This document shows, piece by piece, positions 37,964-46,557 of a stretch of DNA of 64,000 nt (position 1 is the stretch's first letter; every line of letters starts with the position of its first letter). This stretch comes from an uncultured Prevotellaceae bacterium (lineage in GTDB: Bacteria; Bacteroidota; Bacteroidia; Bacteroidales; Muribaculaceae). The stretch is from NCBI GenBank assembly GCA_900541935.1, contig UQLZ01000005.1:7610-71609 (forward strand). Direction: 5' to 3'. The notes under the pieces were generated by a model. That model saw only the letters and a list, made by a program, of their open reading frames with translations, made no database searches and was not told the DNA's origin. A program made the position numbers and the translations under genes.

Positions 37964-39814
37964 TTATCTTATTCTCATTGTTGTTGATGATAGCATCCTG
38001 TCTTCAAGAAATTGTCTTTCTGGAGAAATCTTTCCAGTTAGGTATTTCTCCATCATCAGGCTGCCTATAGGGACACCGTATGTAGCACCGAAACCTGCGT
38101 TTTCAACATAAACGCATATCGCAATTTTAGGATTTGTCATAGGAGCAAAGCCCATAAATGCAGAGTGGTCGCGTCCGTGCGGGTTTTGGGCTGTACCTGT
38201 TTTTCCGCAAACCTCGTAGTCTCCAAATTTTGCCATACGGCAAGTACCGCCAATAACTGCCATTCGCATGCCTTCCGCAACTTCTTCGTAGTATTGCCTG
38301 TCAATGTGCGGAGTGTGTTTTTTTACATACTCTTCAGGCATAACAGTGTCCTTTATTGCTTTAACAACGTGAGGTGTGATGTAGTAACCTCTGTTTGCGA
38401 TAGTGCTTGCTAGATTTGCTATTTGCAATGGTGTCGCCAGAACTTCACCTTGACCGATAGAAACAGATATAATAGTATTTGCACTCCATCGATTTTCTCC
38501 GTATATTTTGTTGTAAAATTTGCTGTTAGGAATAAATCCACGACTTTCTCCTGGAAGGTCAATGCCAAGGCGGTAGCCATAGCCTTGCTCTACCATATAG
38601 TTTTTCCATACTTCGAAAGCGTTTGCTGAAGAGCCGTATTTCTTTCGTCGGTCAATCATGTTTTTAAAGCCCCAGCAGAAATATGCGTTACATGATGTCC
38701 TGATAGCAGGTTTTAGTGTAATAGGGGATTCGTGTCCATGACATCCTACTCTTAAACCGGCATTTACATAACCTCCATGGCAAGGGTATGCTGTACCAAG
38801 CTCAACAATTCCTTCCTTTCGGAAGATTAGGCCTTGTGTTGGCTTGAATGTTGAGCCAGGTGGGTATGCTGCCATTATTGCTCTATCGTATAAAGGCTCG
38901 TATGGGTCGTTGATTAGACGTCGATATTCTTTACCTCTATTCCTTCCGACTAAATCTTTTGGATTATATGTCGGACTGGAAACAAGTGCAAGGATTTCAC
39001 CTGTAGCAGGTTCAATCGCAACAATAGCACCAATTTTGCCTTTCATTAATTTTTCGCCGTACTGCTGCAAATCAATGTCAATACTTAGAGTAAGGTCTTT
39101 GCCTGAAATGGGGGCAATATCGTGTGCTCCGTTTTCGTATTTGCCTTTTATTCTGCCGTGAGCATCTCTGATAAGGATCTCCTGCCCTTTATATCCACGC
39201 AGAAAATGCTCGTAACTTTTTTCAATACCCAAGTCTCCTGTATAGTCGCCTGCTCGATAGTAACTGTCCTTTTCTATATCGCGTGCGTTAACTTCGCGAA
39301 TGTTTCCAAGAACGTTTGCTGCTGATTCGTATGTATAGTCCCTAAGAATTCTTTTCTGAATGAAGAACCCAGGGAAGCGGTATAGTTTTTCTTGGAATCT
39401 GCCATAGTCTTGTGCAGAAATATGCGTTATTAGTACCTGTTGCGTATATGATGAGTAGCCGGGATTTTTGCGCGGGTTGCGCATGTCGGCAAACTTTTGC
39501 TTAAGTTCCTCTTTAGTTATTTGGAGTGTGTTACAAAAGTCAATGGTGTCAAATTGTTTGCCGATTTCTTTTGGGATAACCATAACATCGTATGCCGGCT
39601 GGTTATATACAACCAATTTCCCATTTCGGTCAAACATCTGTCCGCGTGAGGGGTATATAGTTTTACGCAGAAAGGCATTGGAATCTGCATTCTCTTTGTA
39701 TTTGCTGTCAAGAACTTGCAGTTCAAAGAGACGGATTAGGTATATTATTGCCAAGATAATAACAATACCGCCAATGATATATTTTCTTCGTTCTAAACTA
39801 TAGTCTTTTTTCAT
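37964..39814 (-). CDS. mrdA: Penicillin-binding protein 2 (elongasome transpeptidase)
   Basis: 616 aa. A single N-terminal membrane helix (about 11-28) is followed by the PBP dimerisation domain (SRGQMFDRNGKLVVYN, about 56-71) and the transpeptidase domain: SxxK motif STFK with Ser321 and Lys324, an SxN-type motif SCNAYF, and KTG in CGKTGTAQNP. It cross-links peptidoglycan in lateral wall growth together with MreBCD and RodA. It overlaps mreD by 17 nt. rodA, which usually follows mrdA in Bacteroidales, is not here. Confidence 0.94.
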   Translation of the reverse strand: MKKDYSLERRKYIIGGIVIILAIIYLIRLFELQVLDSKYKENADSNAFLRKTIYPSRGQMFDRNGKLVVYNQPAYDVMVIPKEIGKQFDTIDFCNTLQITKEELKQKFADMRNPRKNPGYSSYTQQVLITHISAQDYGRFQEKLYRFPGFFIQKRILRDYTYESAANVLGNIREVNARDIEKDSYYRAGDYTGDLGIEKSYEHFLRGYKGQEILIRDAHGRIKGKYENGAHDIAPISGKDLTLSIDIDLQQYGEKLMKGKIGAIVAIEPATGEILALVSSPTYNPKDLVGRNRGKEYRRLINDPYEPLYDRAIMAAYPPGSTFKPTQGLIFRKEGIVELGTAYPCHGGYVNAGLRVGCHGHESPITLKPAIRTSCNAYFCWGFKNMIDRRKKYGSSANAFEVWKNYMVEQGYGYRLGIDLPGESRGFIPNSKFYNKIYGENRWSANTIISVSIGQGEVLATPLQIANLASTIANRGYYITPHVVKAIKDTVMPEEYVKKHTPHIDRQYYEEVAEGMRMAVIGGTCRMAKFGDYEVCGKTGTAQNPHGRDHSAFMGFAPMTNPKIAICVYVENAGFGATYGVPIGSLMMEKYLTGKISPERQFLEDRMLSSTTMRIR

Positions 39815-40319
39815 TCTTTGTATTTACTATGCTATCAATGCCTATTATTAAGACAAATGACAGAATTGAACTTCCAAATATCCTTAATAGAGATGACAAA
39901 ATGTCTCTGACGGTAAAGAACTCAATAAATACAATAAATGTGCAGTAGCAAACAATCATTGTTATTGCATACTTCAGATATGTTGCGATATTAAGGCTCT
40001 TCATAGAAGGAACCGGATCGGTAATTTCATCTTTTCTTGGCAAATATAAGTTGATGATAAAGTTCCTTATGCCGCCAGTCAGGGTGCATGCCAAAGAGTT
40101 CATTCCGTATGTGTCGGAGAAAATGTCAACAACAAGACCGATAAGGAAAGATATTGTCAGAACCCAATTTATATGCAGAGTTATCGGAAGTCGTATAATC
40201 AGGTAAATAAATATAAAAGGCGTTGCAATATTCAGAATGCTGATGTTATTGCAAACAAGAACCTGAATAAGGATGATAACGATAAATTGCAGTATGTAGT
40301 TAAAGATTTGTCGTGACAT
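39798..40319 (-). CDS. mreD: Rod shape-determining protein MreD
   Basis: 173 aa, five to six hydrophobic helices spread over the whole length, consistent with MreD. A recognisable loop is IGLVVDIFSDTYGMNSLACTLTGG (about residues 60-83, landmark DIFSDTYGMN). It is an inner-membrane partner of MreC and MreB in the elongasome. It overlaps mreC by one base upstream and mrdA by 17 nt downstream, showing tight coupling. Confidence 0.88.
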   Translation of the reverse strand: MSRQIFNYILQFIVIILIQVLVCNNISILNIATPFIFIYLIIRLPITLHINWVLTISFLIGLVVDIFSDTYGMNSLACTLTGGIRNFIINLYLPRKDEITDPVPSMKSLNIATYLKYAITMIVCYCTFIVFIEFFTVRDILSSLLRIFGSSILSFVLIIGIDSIVNTKNEKRL

Positions 40320-41158
40320 TATTCTTCTGTTTCTATTGTTTTAAGTTCGTTTGCAATCTTACTCTTAATAACCCTTACAGTACTCAAGCGTGTAAAGTCG
40401 GTAGAAAGTTTGATTTTTAGAGTGTGGAAATTATCATCTTTAGTTTTTATACCACCGTCGATGGTTCCTACGATCAATCCTTCAGGGAAAACAGATGAGT
40501 AGCCACTGGTGATAATAGTATCGCCTTTGTGATATTTTATGTGTTTAGGCATTTCCTCAAGAATTGCGTAATATGGATTTGCTCCATCCCAATATAGACT
40601 GCCGAAATAATCGTTGTTTTTCACCTTGCAGGATAGTCGCATATTTGGGTTCAATAGGGAAATAACTCTTGCCGCATGGTCACTGACAACACTGACTATA
40701 CCAACGACGCCGTTTTGGTCAACAACGCCCATCTCCGGTTCTATTCCGTCAAGTTTCCCTTTGTCAAGCGTAATGTAATTCATCGGTTTTGTTACGCTGT
40801 TGTTGATAACGCTTGCAAAGTGAAATTCAAATGTTTGAACTATTGAATCTGGAAGGTTTACCGAATCGGCTGATAAGAGTATTTTGCTATTGTTTAATTG
40901 CTTTTTAAGGTCAATGATTTCCATTTCAAGCAAGGCGTTTCTCTCATGCAAGTCCTGATTGATGGATTGCAAGTTGAAATAAGAGGTGATATTACTGAAA
41001 CCCTTGTATATTGTCGAGGTTACTTTGTTGGCAGATGTCAAATAGACGTATTGCTGGTATGGGTTGTTTTGAAATAACATTATACAACTAAGTACAACGT
41101 AAATAACAAAAACAAGCCATGACAAATGCCTAACTATGAAGGATATTAAATTGTGCAC
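40319..41158 (-). CDS. mreC: Rod shape-determining protein MreC
   Basis: 279 aa. One N-terminal membrane helix (about 12-30), then a coiled coil (NQDLHERNALLEMEIIDLKK, about 66-85) and the MreC beta-barrel domain with DKGKLDGIEPEMGVVDQNGVVG (landmark GIEPEMGVV) and VITSGYSSVFPEGLIVG-type sequence. It links cytoplasmic MreB to periplasmic penicillin-binding proteins. A hairpin at 41188-41210 lies between mreB and mreC, so part of the transcription from mreB may end before mreC. Confidence 0.93.
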   Translation of the reverse strand: MHNLISFIVRHLSWLVFVIYVVLSCIMLFQNNPYQQYVYLTSANKVTSTIYKGFSNITSYFNLQSINQDLHERNALLEMEIIDLKKQLNNSKILLSADSVNLPDSIVQTFEFHFASVINNSVTKPMNYITLDKGKLDGIEPEMGVVDQNGVVGIVSVVSDHAARVISLLNPNMRLSCKVKNNDYFGSLYWDGANPYYAILEEMPKHIKYHKGDTIITSGYSSVFPEGLIVGTIDGGIKTKDDNFHTLKIKLSTDFTRLSTVRVIKSKIANELKTIETEE

Positions 41159-41187
41159 TCAATTATCAGGTTTTAAAAATGGAAATA

Positions 41188-41210
41188 GAAGGCAAAGAAA
41201 CTTTGCCTTC
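41188..41210 (-). terminator. Hairpin between mreB and mreC
   Basis: GAAGGCAAAG pairs perfectly with CTTTGCCTTC across AAA, 28 nt past the mreB stop. On the minus strand the tail is only moderately T-rich, so partial termination or mRNA processing is as likely as full termination. Confidence 0.6.
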
Positions 41211-41237
41211 TTCCATTATGTTAGTTATGCTTATTCC

Positions 41238-42254
41238 TTATCGGATAAGGAATGAGAAGCGCTTGATGTTCTTTAATGCAATGCCAGTACCTTTTGCAAC
41301 GGCGTGCAATGGGTCTTCGGCAATATTGAATTTAATACCGATTTTGTCTGACAATCGCTTGTCTAAACCTCTCAGCAATGCACCGCCACCAGATAGGTAA
41401 ATGCCGTTTCTGATGATGTCGGCATATAGTTCTGGAGGTGTGCTCTCCAATGCGTTAAGAACAGCTGCTTCAATTTTTGATATAGACTTTTCGATACTAT
41501 GGGAAATCTCTTGGTATGAAACAGCAACTTCCATAGGTAGGGCAGTCATAACGTTTGGACCGTGAACGATATAGTCTTCTGGTGGATTTTCCAATTCAGT
41601 AAGTGCTGAACCAACATTGATTTTAATGTTTTCAGCCATACGTTCACCCACACGAATGTTGTGTGCCCTGCGCATGTGCTCTTGGATATCGTCTGTCAAT
41701 ACGTCGCCTGCGATACGGATGCTTTTGTTTGCAACAATACCGCCGAGGGAGATAACCGCAATTTCGGTAGTACCGCCACCTATATCAACAACCATATTTC
41801 CTTCCGGTGCCTCAACGTCAAGACCGATACCGAGAGCGGCTGCCATCGGTTCGTAAATCATATAGACGTCGCGACCGCCTGCGTGTTCGCTTGAGTCGCG
41901 TACAGCACGGATTTCAACTTCTGTACTTCCTGATGGAATGCAGACAACACTACGTAGAGAAGGGGAGAACCATCTGTTTTTTGAACTTACCATTTTGATA
42001 AATCCGCGAATCATCAGTTCTGCTGCGTTAAAGTCAGCTATAACGCCATCTCTCAACGGGCGGATAACCTTAATGTTTGGATTTTCCTTTCCCTGCATAA
42101 GTTTTGCCTGTTCTCCAACGGCACACAAGTGTCCGCGTGTATCAACGGCTACGTAGGAAGGCTCGTCAACAACTATCTTATCATTATTGATAATGATAGT
42201 GTTGGCGGTTCCAAGATCCATTGCTATTTCTTGTGTAAATGAGAATAGTCCCAT
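41238..42254 (-). CDS. mreB: Rod shape-determining actin homologue MreB
   Basis: 338 aa. Actin-fold nucleotide motifs are present: DLGTANTII (about 13-21), VVDIGGGTTEIAVISLGGIV in the second phosphate loop, and YLSGGGALLRGLD in the adenosine motif. It forms membrane-bound filaments that guide wall insertion. The start lies 11 nt after the purH stop, so purH and the mre genes may share a transcript. Confidence 0.97.
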   Translation of the reverse strand: MGLFSFTQEIAMDLGTANTIIINNDKIVVDEPSYVAVDTRGHLCAVGEQAKLMQGKENPNIKVIRPLRDGVIADFNAAELMIRGFIKMVSSKNRWFSPSLRSVVCIPSGSTEVEIRAVRDSSEHAGGRDVYMIYEPMAAALGIGLDVEAPEGNMVVDIGGGTTEIAVISLGGIVANKSIRIAGDVLTDDIQEHMRRAHNIRVGERMAENIKINVGSALTELENPPEDYIVHGPNVMTALPMEVAVSYQEISHSIEKSISKIEAAVLNALESTPPELYADIIRNGIYLSGGGALLRGLDKRLSDKIGIKFNIAEDPLHAVAKGTGIALKNIKRFSFLIR

Positions 42255-42265
42255 GTTTCTAATTT

Positions 42266-43792
42266 TTAATGCTTAAAGTGTCTAATGCCGGTCATAACCA
42301 TTGCTATGCCGTGTTTGTTACAATATTCTATTGTATCATTGTCTCTGATAGACCCTCCTGGTTGGATTACTGCAGTAATTCCTGCTTGGTGTGCAATTTC
42401 TACACAGTCAGCGAATGGGAAGAAGGCATCTGATGCCATTACTGCTCCAGTAAGGTCAAAGTCGAATGATTTTGCTTTTTCAATTGCTTGTTTCAATGCG
42501 TCAACGCGACTTGTTTGACCAATGCCGCTTGCAAAGAGTTGTTTGCCTTTAGCAAGCACGATTGCATTACTCTTGCTGTGCTTAACAATCTTGTTTGCAA
42601 AGAGGAGGTCTGATTCTTGCTCTTTTGTGATTGCTGTTTCGGTTGCTTGCTTGAGGTCGCTTGTTGATTCTTTGTAAGTGTCCTTGTCTTGACGGAGAAC
42701 GCCGTTAAGTACTGATCTGAACTGAACAGATGGCAATTCAGTATCGTGTTGGATAAGGATGATTCTGTTCTTTTTTTGCTTGAGAACCTCAAGTGCTTCT
42801 TCTGTATATGAAGGAGCAATTATAACTTCAAAGAAAATCTTGTTGATTTCTTCTGCTGTAGCTTTGTCTATTTCTCCGTTTGAAATTAAAACGCCACCGA
42901 AAGCGGAAACCGGGTCACCAGCAAGGGCGTCTTTCCATGCGTCAAGGATTGTTTCTCTTGAAGCAACACCACAAGCGTTATTGTGCTTGAGAATTGCAAA
43001 TGTCGGTTCTGTAAAGTCTGAAATCAAATTGACAGCAGCATCGATGTCAAGGAGATTGTTGTAAGAAATTTCCTTACCGTGTATTTGGTCAAACATTTTA
43101 GAGAAATCTCCGAAGAATGTACCTTTCTGGTGAGGGTTCTCGCCATAGCGTAGGTGCATTGAGCCGTCGTAAGTTGCTCTAAAGTCTGTATTTGTATCTT
43201 TGTCGAAATAGTTGAAGATTGCGCTGTCGTAGTGACTTGAAACGGCGAATGCTTCTTTTGCGAACATGCGACGCTCTTCAAGTGTTGTTTCTGCACAGCC
43301 TTTTGCTTCCATAATGTCGCAAAGAGGTTTGTATTGCTTTTGTGAAGCAACAATGACAACATCTTTAAAATTCTTTGCTGCCGCACGAATAAGAGAAATG
43401 CCACCTATATCGATTTTTTCGATAATGTCGCATTCAGGCGCTCCAGATGCAACAGTTGCTTCAAAAGGATAAAGATCAACTACTACCAAGTCGATTTCAG
43501 GTATTTCGTATTGCTTGATTTGCTCTGCATCGCCGGCGTTTTCCCTTCTGTTGAGAATGCCACCGAATACTTTCGGGTGAAGAGTCTTTACGCGTCCTCC
43601 TAAGATAGATGGGTAGCCGGTTAAATCTTCTACTGCGGAACATTCATATCCCAACCCTTCGATAAATGATTGTGTTCCTCCTGTCGATAAGAATTTAACA
43701 CCAGATTTGTTTAGTAGTGAGAGCATTTCTTCAAGTCCTTCCTTGTGGAATACTGAAATCAATGCTGTTTTGATCGTTTTGTTTTCAGCCAT
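42266..43792 (-). CDS. purH: Bifunctional AICAR transformylase / IMP cyclohydrolase
   Basis: 508 aa. The N-terminal IMP cyclohydrolase domain contains FLSTGGTQSFIEGLG and GGRVKTLHPKVFGGIL; the AICAR transformylase domain contains HLRYGENPHQKGTFFG, the catalytic KHNNACGVA (Lys-His) and ASDAFFPFADCVE. It catalyses the last two steps of de novo IMP synthesis. The domains are separated by a variable loop as usual for Bacteroidetes. A -7 box TATCTTTG lies 47 nt upstream (43846-43839, minus). Confidence 0.97.
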   Translation of the reverse strand: MAENKTIKTALISVFHKEGLEEMLSLLNKSGVKFLSTGGTQSFIEGLGYECSAVEDLTGYPSILGGRVKTLHPKVFGGILNRRENAGDAEQIKQYEIPEIDLVVVDLYPFEATVASGAPECDIIEKIDIGGISLIRAAAKNFKDVVIVASQKQYKPLCDIMEAKGCAETTLEERRMFAKEAFAVSSHYDSAIFNYFDKDTNTDFRATYDGSMHLRYGENPHQKGTFFGDFSKMFDQIHGKEISYNNLLDIDAAVNLISDFTEPTFAILKHNNACGVASRETILDAWKDALAGDPVSAFGGVLISNGEIDKATAEEINKIFFEVIIAPSYTEEALEVLKQKKNRIILIQHDTELPSVQFRSVLNGVLRQDKDTYKESTSDLKQATETAITKEQESDLLFANKIVKHSKSNAIVLAKGKQLFASGIGQTSRVDALKQAIEKAKSFDFDLTGAVMASDAFFPFADCVEIAHQAGITAVIQPGGSIRDNDTIEYCNKHGIAMVMTGIRHFKH

Positions 43793-43838
43793 TTGTTTGT
43801 TACTTTAAGTTCCTTTGTAAATTACTTAAATTGATATG

Positions 43839-43846
43839 CAAAGATA
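43839..43846 (-). promoter_or_regulatory. Probable -7 box of the purH-mre operon
   Basis: TATCTTTG on the minus strand, about 47 nt before the purH ATG. The -33 TTG is not clear. Confidence 0.5.
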
Positions 43847-43971
43847 CGATAAAAAATTGGTTTTTCTTTATTGTATCAAAGTATTTTAAGAAAAAGTCAC
43901 AGTGATTTTATTGTAAAGCAAAAACAATTCATTTAATTTGTGCCGTTTGCGAGAATTGCTTGTGTTCCCGT

Positions 43972-44002
43972 GTGGGCGGACTCATTTGCAACGAGTTCAT
44001 TC
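43972..44002. repeat. Small hairpin element, copy 1
   Basis: The stretch with GGACTCATTTGCAACGAGTTC forms an imperfect stem around ATTTGCAA. It shares a layout with the better preserved hairpin at 52121-52150: CGTG, then a G-run, then GAC(A/T)CATTTGCAA(C/T)G(A/T)GT. Two copies of one interspersed element are a reasonable reading, but only two are visible here. Confidence 0.4.
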
Positions 44003-44725
44003 AGATTGCTGTTGGTTTTGTATAGTAAATAAGTTGTTTGGCTATTGCATTTATGGGTCGATGAGTCAGAGATTGCTGATTTTATAGGCCTTTTCGGGTA
44101 ATTGGTGTAGAGGATTGTTAATTATCCGGGCTTTTTAAGGCCTTGTGACGGAGACTATGTTTCTGGGATATTTTGCTTTTTTAGTTCAAAATTCCCCCTC
44201 TAAATAGTCCACCTCTTGTATTCGTCTTTTTCGGGGTTACGCATTCTTTCAAGCAACCTTTTCTGGGATTAGGTGTTGATTGAACGGAGTAGCTTTTGGT
44301 CTTACTGATGCCAAATATCTTGTAGAGCTTGGACAGAAGCTCTAAACCTGCCATATCAAGCATCTTTGTTATGTCACCAGAGGAGCAACTTGACTTGAAG
44401 CTACATGTGAAGTACACGGACAGCACGAAGTTCAAACCACTGACCTTCTTGTGGAATGATGGCGTTCACGCAAGTAAGTTTATGGAGAAGTTCCGTGAAC
44501 TGAAACATATAACGACATTTGAACACCATTGAAACCGTATTTGAATATGCTTCTGACTATATACAATGATGGCAACAGGCGTGCCGATATTACGGAAGCA
44601 AGCAGAGCTACAACGTCCTGACCCTTTCTTTCACGCACTACGAGCATATAGCTCTCGATGTAAAGACTATACAGGATTTGTTGGTGTTGTATTTTGCGGA
44701 TTGATTTACTATTTTTTTAAAAAAA

Positions 44726-44758
44726 TTGAATATTTTCGCTGGAAAATTCGTAAGTTTG
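44726..44758 (+). promoter_or_regulatory. Promoter of znuA
   Basis: TTG at 44726-44728, a 22-nt spacer and TAAGTTTG at 44751-44758. The start codon of znuA is 18 nt further, so the leader is very short. I see no clear Zur/Fur operator palindrome. Confidence 0.7.
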
Positions 44759-44775
44759 CATAGATAATTGATTGT

Positions 44776-45621
44776 ATGAAAAAGATATTTAATTTATTAA
44801 CATTGGCAATGTTTCTTTTTGTTGCTGTATCGTGTGCCTATAAGCAAGAAAAAGAAACAAATATTGTAACAGTAAGTATTCTACCCCAAAAATATTTTGT
44901 TGAAAAAATAGTAGGGGATAAATATGATGTAAAGTGCATGCTGTCAAATGGAGGGAATCCTGAAACTTACGAACCTTCAATGGCTAATATGATGACGCTA
45001 GAAAAAAGCGATGCGTATTTTTTTATGGGAAATCTTGGCTTTGAAACTGCTATGCGAGGAAAAATAATTGAGTATAACCCGAATATTAAATGTTATTCAG
45101 TTTCAGATGGAATTGAACTGATTAAAGATACTCATGGCCATGGTGATTTTGATCCTCATACATGGACATCTGTTAATAATGTGAAAGTGATAAGCCGAAA
45201 TATCCTTAAGGCAATGTGTGAACTTGACCCTGACAATAAGGAGTATTATGAAGAGAACTATACTGAATTTAATAAGGAACTGACGGAAATGGAAGTTAAA
45301 TTTGATTCGTTGCTTGTCAATGTCAAAGGCTCTTCTTTTGTTGTATGGCATCCGTCATTAAGTTATTTTGCTAAGGACTATGGCTTGGAGCAGATTAGTC
45401 TTGAAAGTCATGGAAAGGAATCTCCAATAAAGCATATTGAAAAGACTGTTGAATATGCAAAATCAAAGGGAACAAAGGTCTTTTTTATGCAGAAAGATAC
45501 AGATTCATCTCAAGCGAATGCCGTGAATAAGGAAGTTGGGGCAGAGGTTGTTCCAATCAATCCTCTTGCTTATGAATGGAAAGAAGAAATAGAAAAAATT
45601 GCTTATGCACTCTCTAAATAG
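44776..45621 (+). CDS. Zinc/manganese ABC transporter binding lipoprotein (ZnuA family)
   Basis: 281 aa. The SPII signal ends at lipobox VAVSC (Cys20). The cluster A-I binding-protein fold carries metal ligands in HGHGDFDPHTWTS near 118-130 and a later His in VWHPSLSYFAKDYGL. The His-rich loop is short. These proteins hand Zn2+ or Mn2+ to an inner-membrane permease. znuC overlaps by 17 nt, but no permease gene follows, which is unusual. The gene starts 18 nt after a good promoter. Confidence 0.86.
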   Translation: MKKIFNLLTLAMFLFVAVSCAYKQEKETNIVTVSILPQKYFVEKIVGDKYDVKCMLSNGGNPETYEPSMANMMTLEKSDAYFFMGNLGFETAMRGKIIEYNPNIKCYSVSDGIELIKDTHGHGDFDPHTWTSVNNVKVISRNILKAMCELDPDNKEYYEENYTEFNKELTEMEVKFDSLLVNVKGSSFVVWHPSLSYFAKDYGLEQISLESHGKESPIKHIEKTVEYAKSKGTKVFFMQKDTDSSQANAVNKEVGAEVVPINPLAYEWKEEIEKIAYALSK

Positions 45622-46309
45622 ACAATTGCTGATAAAAGCAGAAGATATTGCAGTTCGTTACGGAGCAAAAACTGCCCTGGAGAACGTTTCTTTTGATATA
45701 TTTAAGGGTGATTTGGTTGCAATCACTGGTCCAAATGGAGGTGGCAAGAGCTCTCTTATAAAATCAATTCTCAGATTAGTTACGCTTTGTACAGGCAAGA
45801 TTACATATTTTGAGGGTGGAAAAGAAGTAAATGCACTTTCATTTGGTTACTTGCCGCAGAAAAACAATATCGACAGCCGTTTCCCGATAACAGTTAGGGA
45901 AGTTGTCGCATCTGGGCTATATGAGAACAAGGTTAACTTAACTGGGAAGTTTAGTAAAGAGAATTTGGACAGGTTAGATTACATTATGGATTTGATGGGG
46001 GTAAAGCGTTTTCAAGACAATGTTATAGGTAGTCTGTCAGGTGGACAGTTGCAGCGAACATTACTTGGAAGAGCATTGATTTCAAATCCAGAAGTAATAG
46101 TTTTAGACGAGCCATTATCGTATGTGGATGTTAAATTTGTAAATCAGATATACGAGATAATAGAGAAACTATCTCAAAGAGCAACGGTAATTGTTGTTTC
46201 ACACGAGATGACTGTATTGTCAAAATTAGCCAACAGACATTGGATAATTGATAAAGAATTAGAAGAATGCCATGCATCAAAGCACTATGTAAAAATAGAC
46301 TGCGAGTAA
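45605..46309 (+). CDS. Metal ABC transporter ATP-binding protein (ZnuC family)
   Basis: 234 aa from ATG 45605; a TTG two codons earlier is in frame but weaker. Walker A GPNGGGKSS (near 38-46), signature LSGGQLQRTLLGRAL, Walker B VIVLDEPLSYVD and the H-loop VVSHEM are present. It overlaps znuA by 17 nt. A third gene for the membrane permease is expected next but is missing: only about 75 nt of sequence without a frame of any length lies before the tracrRNA terminator. The permease must be elsewhere or lost. Confidence 0.86.
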   Translation: MHSLNRQLLIKAEDIAVRYGAKTALENVSFDIFKGDLVAITGPNGGGKSSLIKSILRLVTLCTGKITYFEGGKEVNALSFGYLPQKNNIDSRFPITVREVVASGLYENKVNLTGKFSKENLDRLDYIMDLMGVKRFQDNVIGSLSGGQLQRTLLGRALISNPEVIVLDEPLSYVDVKFVNQIYEIIEKLSQRATVIVVSHEMTVLSKLANRHWIIDKELEECHASKHYVKIDCE

Positions 46310-46384
46310 GGCATTAGCCATGAAAAACGATTTAATTTTTAGATTCTTATTGGAATTTTAGCGGCATCAGTTTGGGTAATTATA

Positions 46385-46470
46385 TAAAAACTCCCCCGTT
46401 AAGGACGAGGGAAAACCTAATGTTTTCACAACGGAATAAATCCTTATTGTGATTTGCTAAATTTTTGTAT
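46385..46470 (-). ncRNA. tracrRNA of the type II-C system
   Basis: Transcribed on the minus strand, divergent from cas9. From its 5' side it has an anti-repeat (46470-46446) that pairs with positions 1-26 of the crRNA-sense repeat, with one bulged base and a terminal G-U. A short spacer, a GAAAAC/GTTTTC hairpin (46412-46428) and a terminator stem (46391-46411, CCCTCG with CGGGGG) ending in TTTTT follow. The promoter is at 46474-46503. The predicted length is about 85 nt. In free RNA, the CACAA of the anti-repeat could also pair with a downstream TTGTG (46430-46434), which mimics the 5' end of the repeat. Confidence 0.88.
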
Positions 46471-46473
46471 TGG

Positions 46474-46503
46474 CAAAGTTAATAAAAATATCTTTAACAA
46501 CAA
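46474..46503 (-). promoter_or_regulatory. Promoter of the tracrRNA
   Basis: Minus strand: TTG (46503-46501), 19 nt, TAACTTTG (46481-46474). The 19-nt spacing is identical to that inside the CRISPR repeats. Transcription would begin around 46468, at the start of the anti-repeat. Confidence 0.8.
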
Positions 46504-46522
46504 GTATATTGCTAAAATTTAT

Positions 46523-46530
46523 TATCTTTG
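46523..46530 (+). promoter_or_regulatory. Probable -7 box of cas9
   Basis: TATCTTTG, 27 nt before the cas9 ATG at 46558. No TTG at the expected distance. It lies about 20 nt outside the -33 box of the tracrRNA promoter, so the two divergent promoters are packed back to back. Confidence 0.55.
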
Positions 46531-46557
46531 AAAAAATTAATAAAAAGAATAAATACT

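Larger units (their letters stand above)
43793..44775. other. 983-nt gap without an intact gene
   Basis: Next to purH is its promoter (43839-43846). A diverged hairpin element is at 43972-44002. From about 44180 to 44700 the sequence looks like decayed coding DNA: short frames on both strands, among them one at 44371-44532 with coding-like sequence (LWNDGVHASKFMEKFRELK), and a frame-shifted continuation YNDGNRRADITEASRA. I do not recognise the family and see no full-length gene or inverted repeats that would mark an insertion sequence. The znuA promoter is at the far end (44726-44758). Confidence 0.5.

Noticed and set aside
46320..46382. Hydrophobic snippets after znuC as a relic of the permease ZnuB
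   Set aside because: Two out-of-frame pieces of 9-14 residues are too short to support homology in an AT-rich sequence.
46528..46557. Cas9 start at the upstream TTG
   Set aside because: It overlaps the -7 box TATCTTTG; the ATG at 46558 begins directly with the RuvC-I strand, as in homologues.
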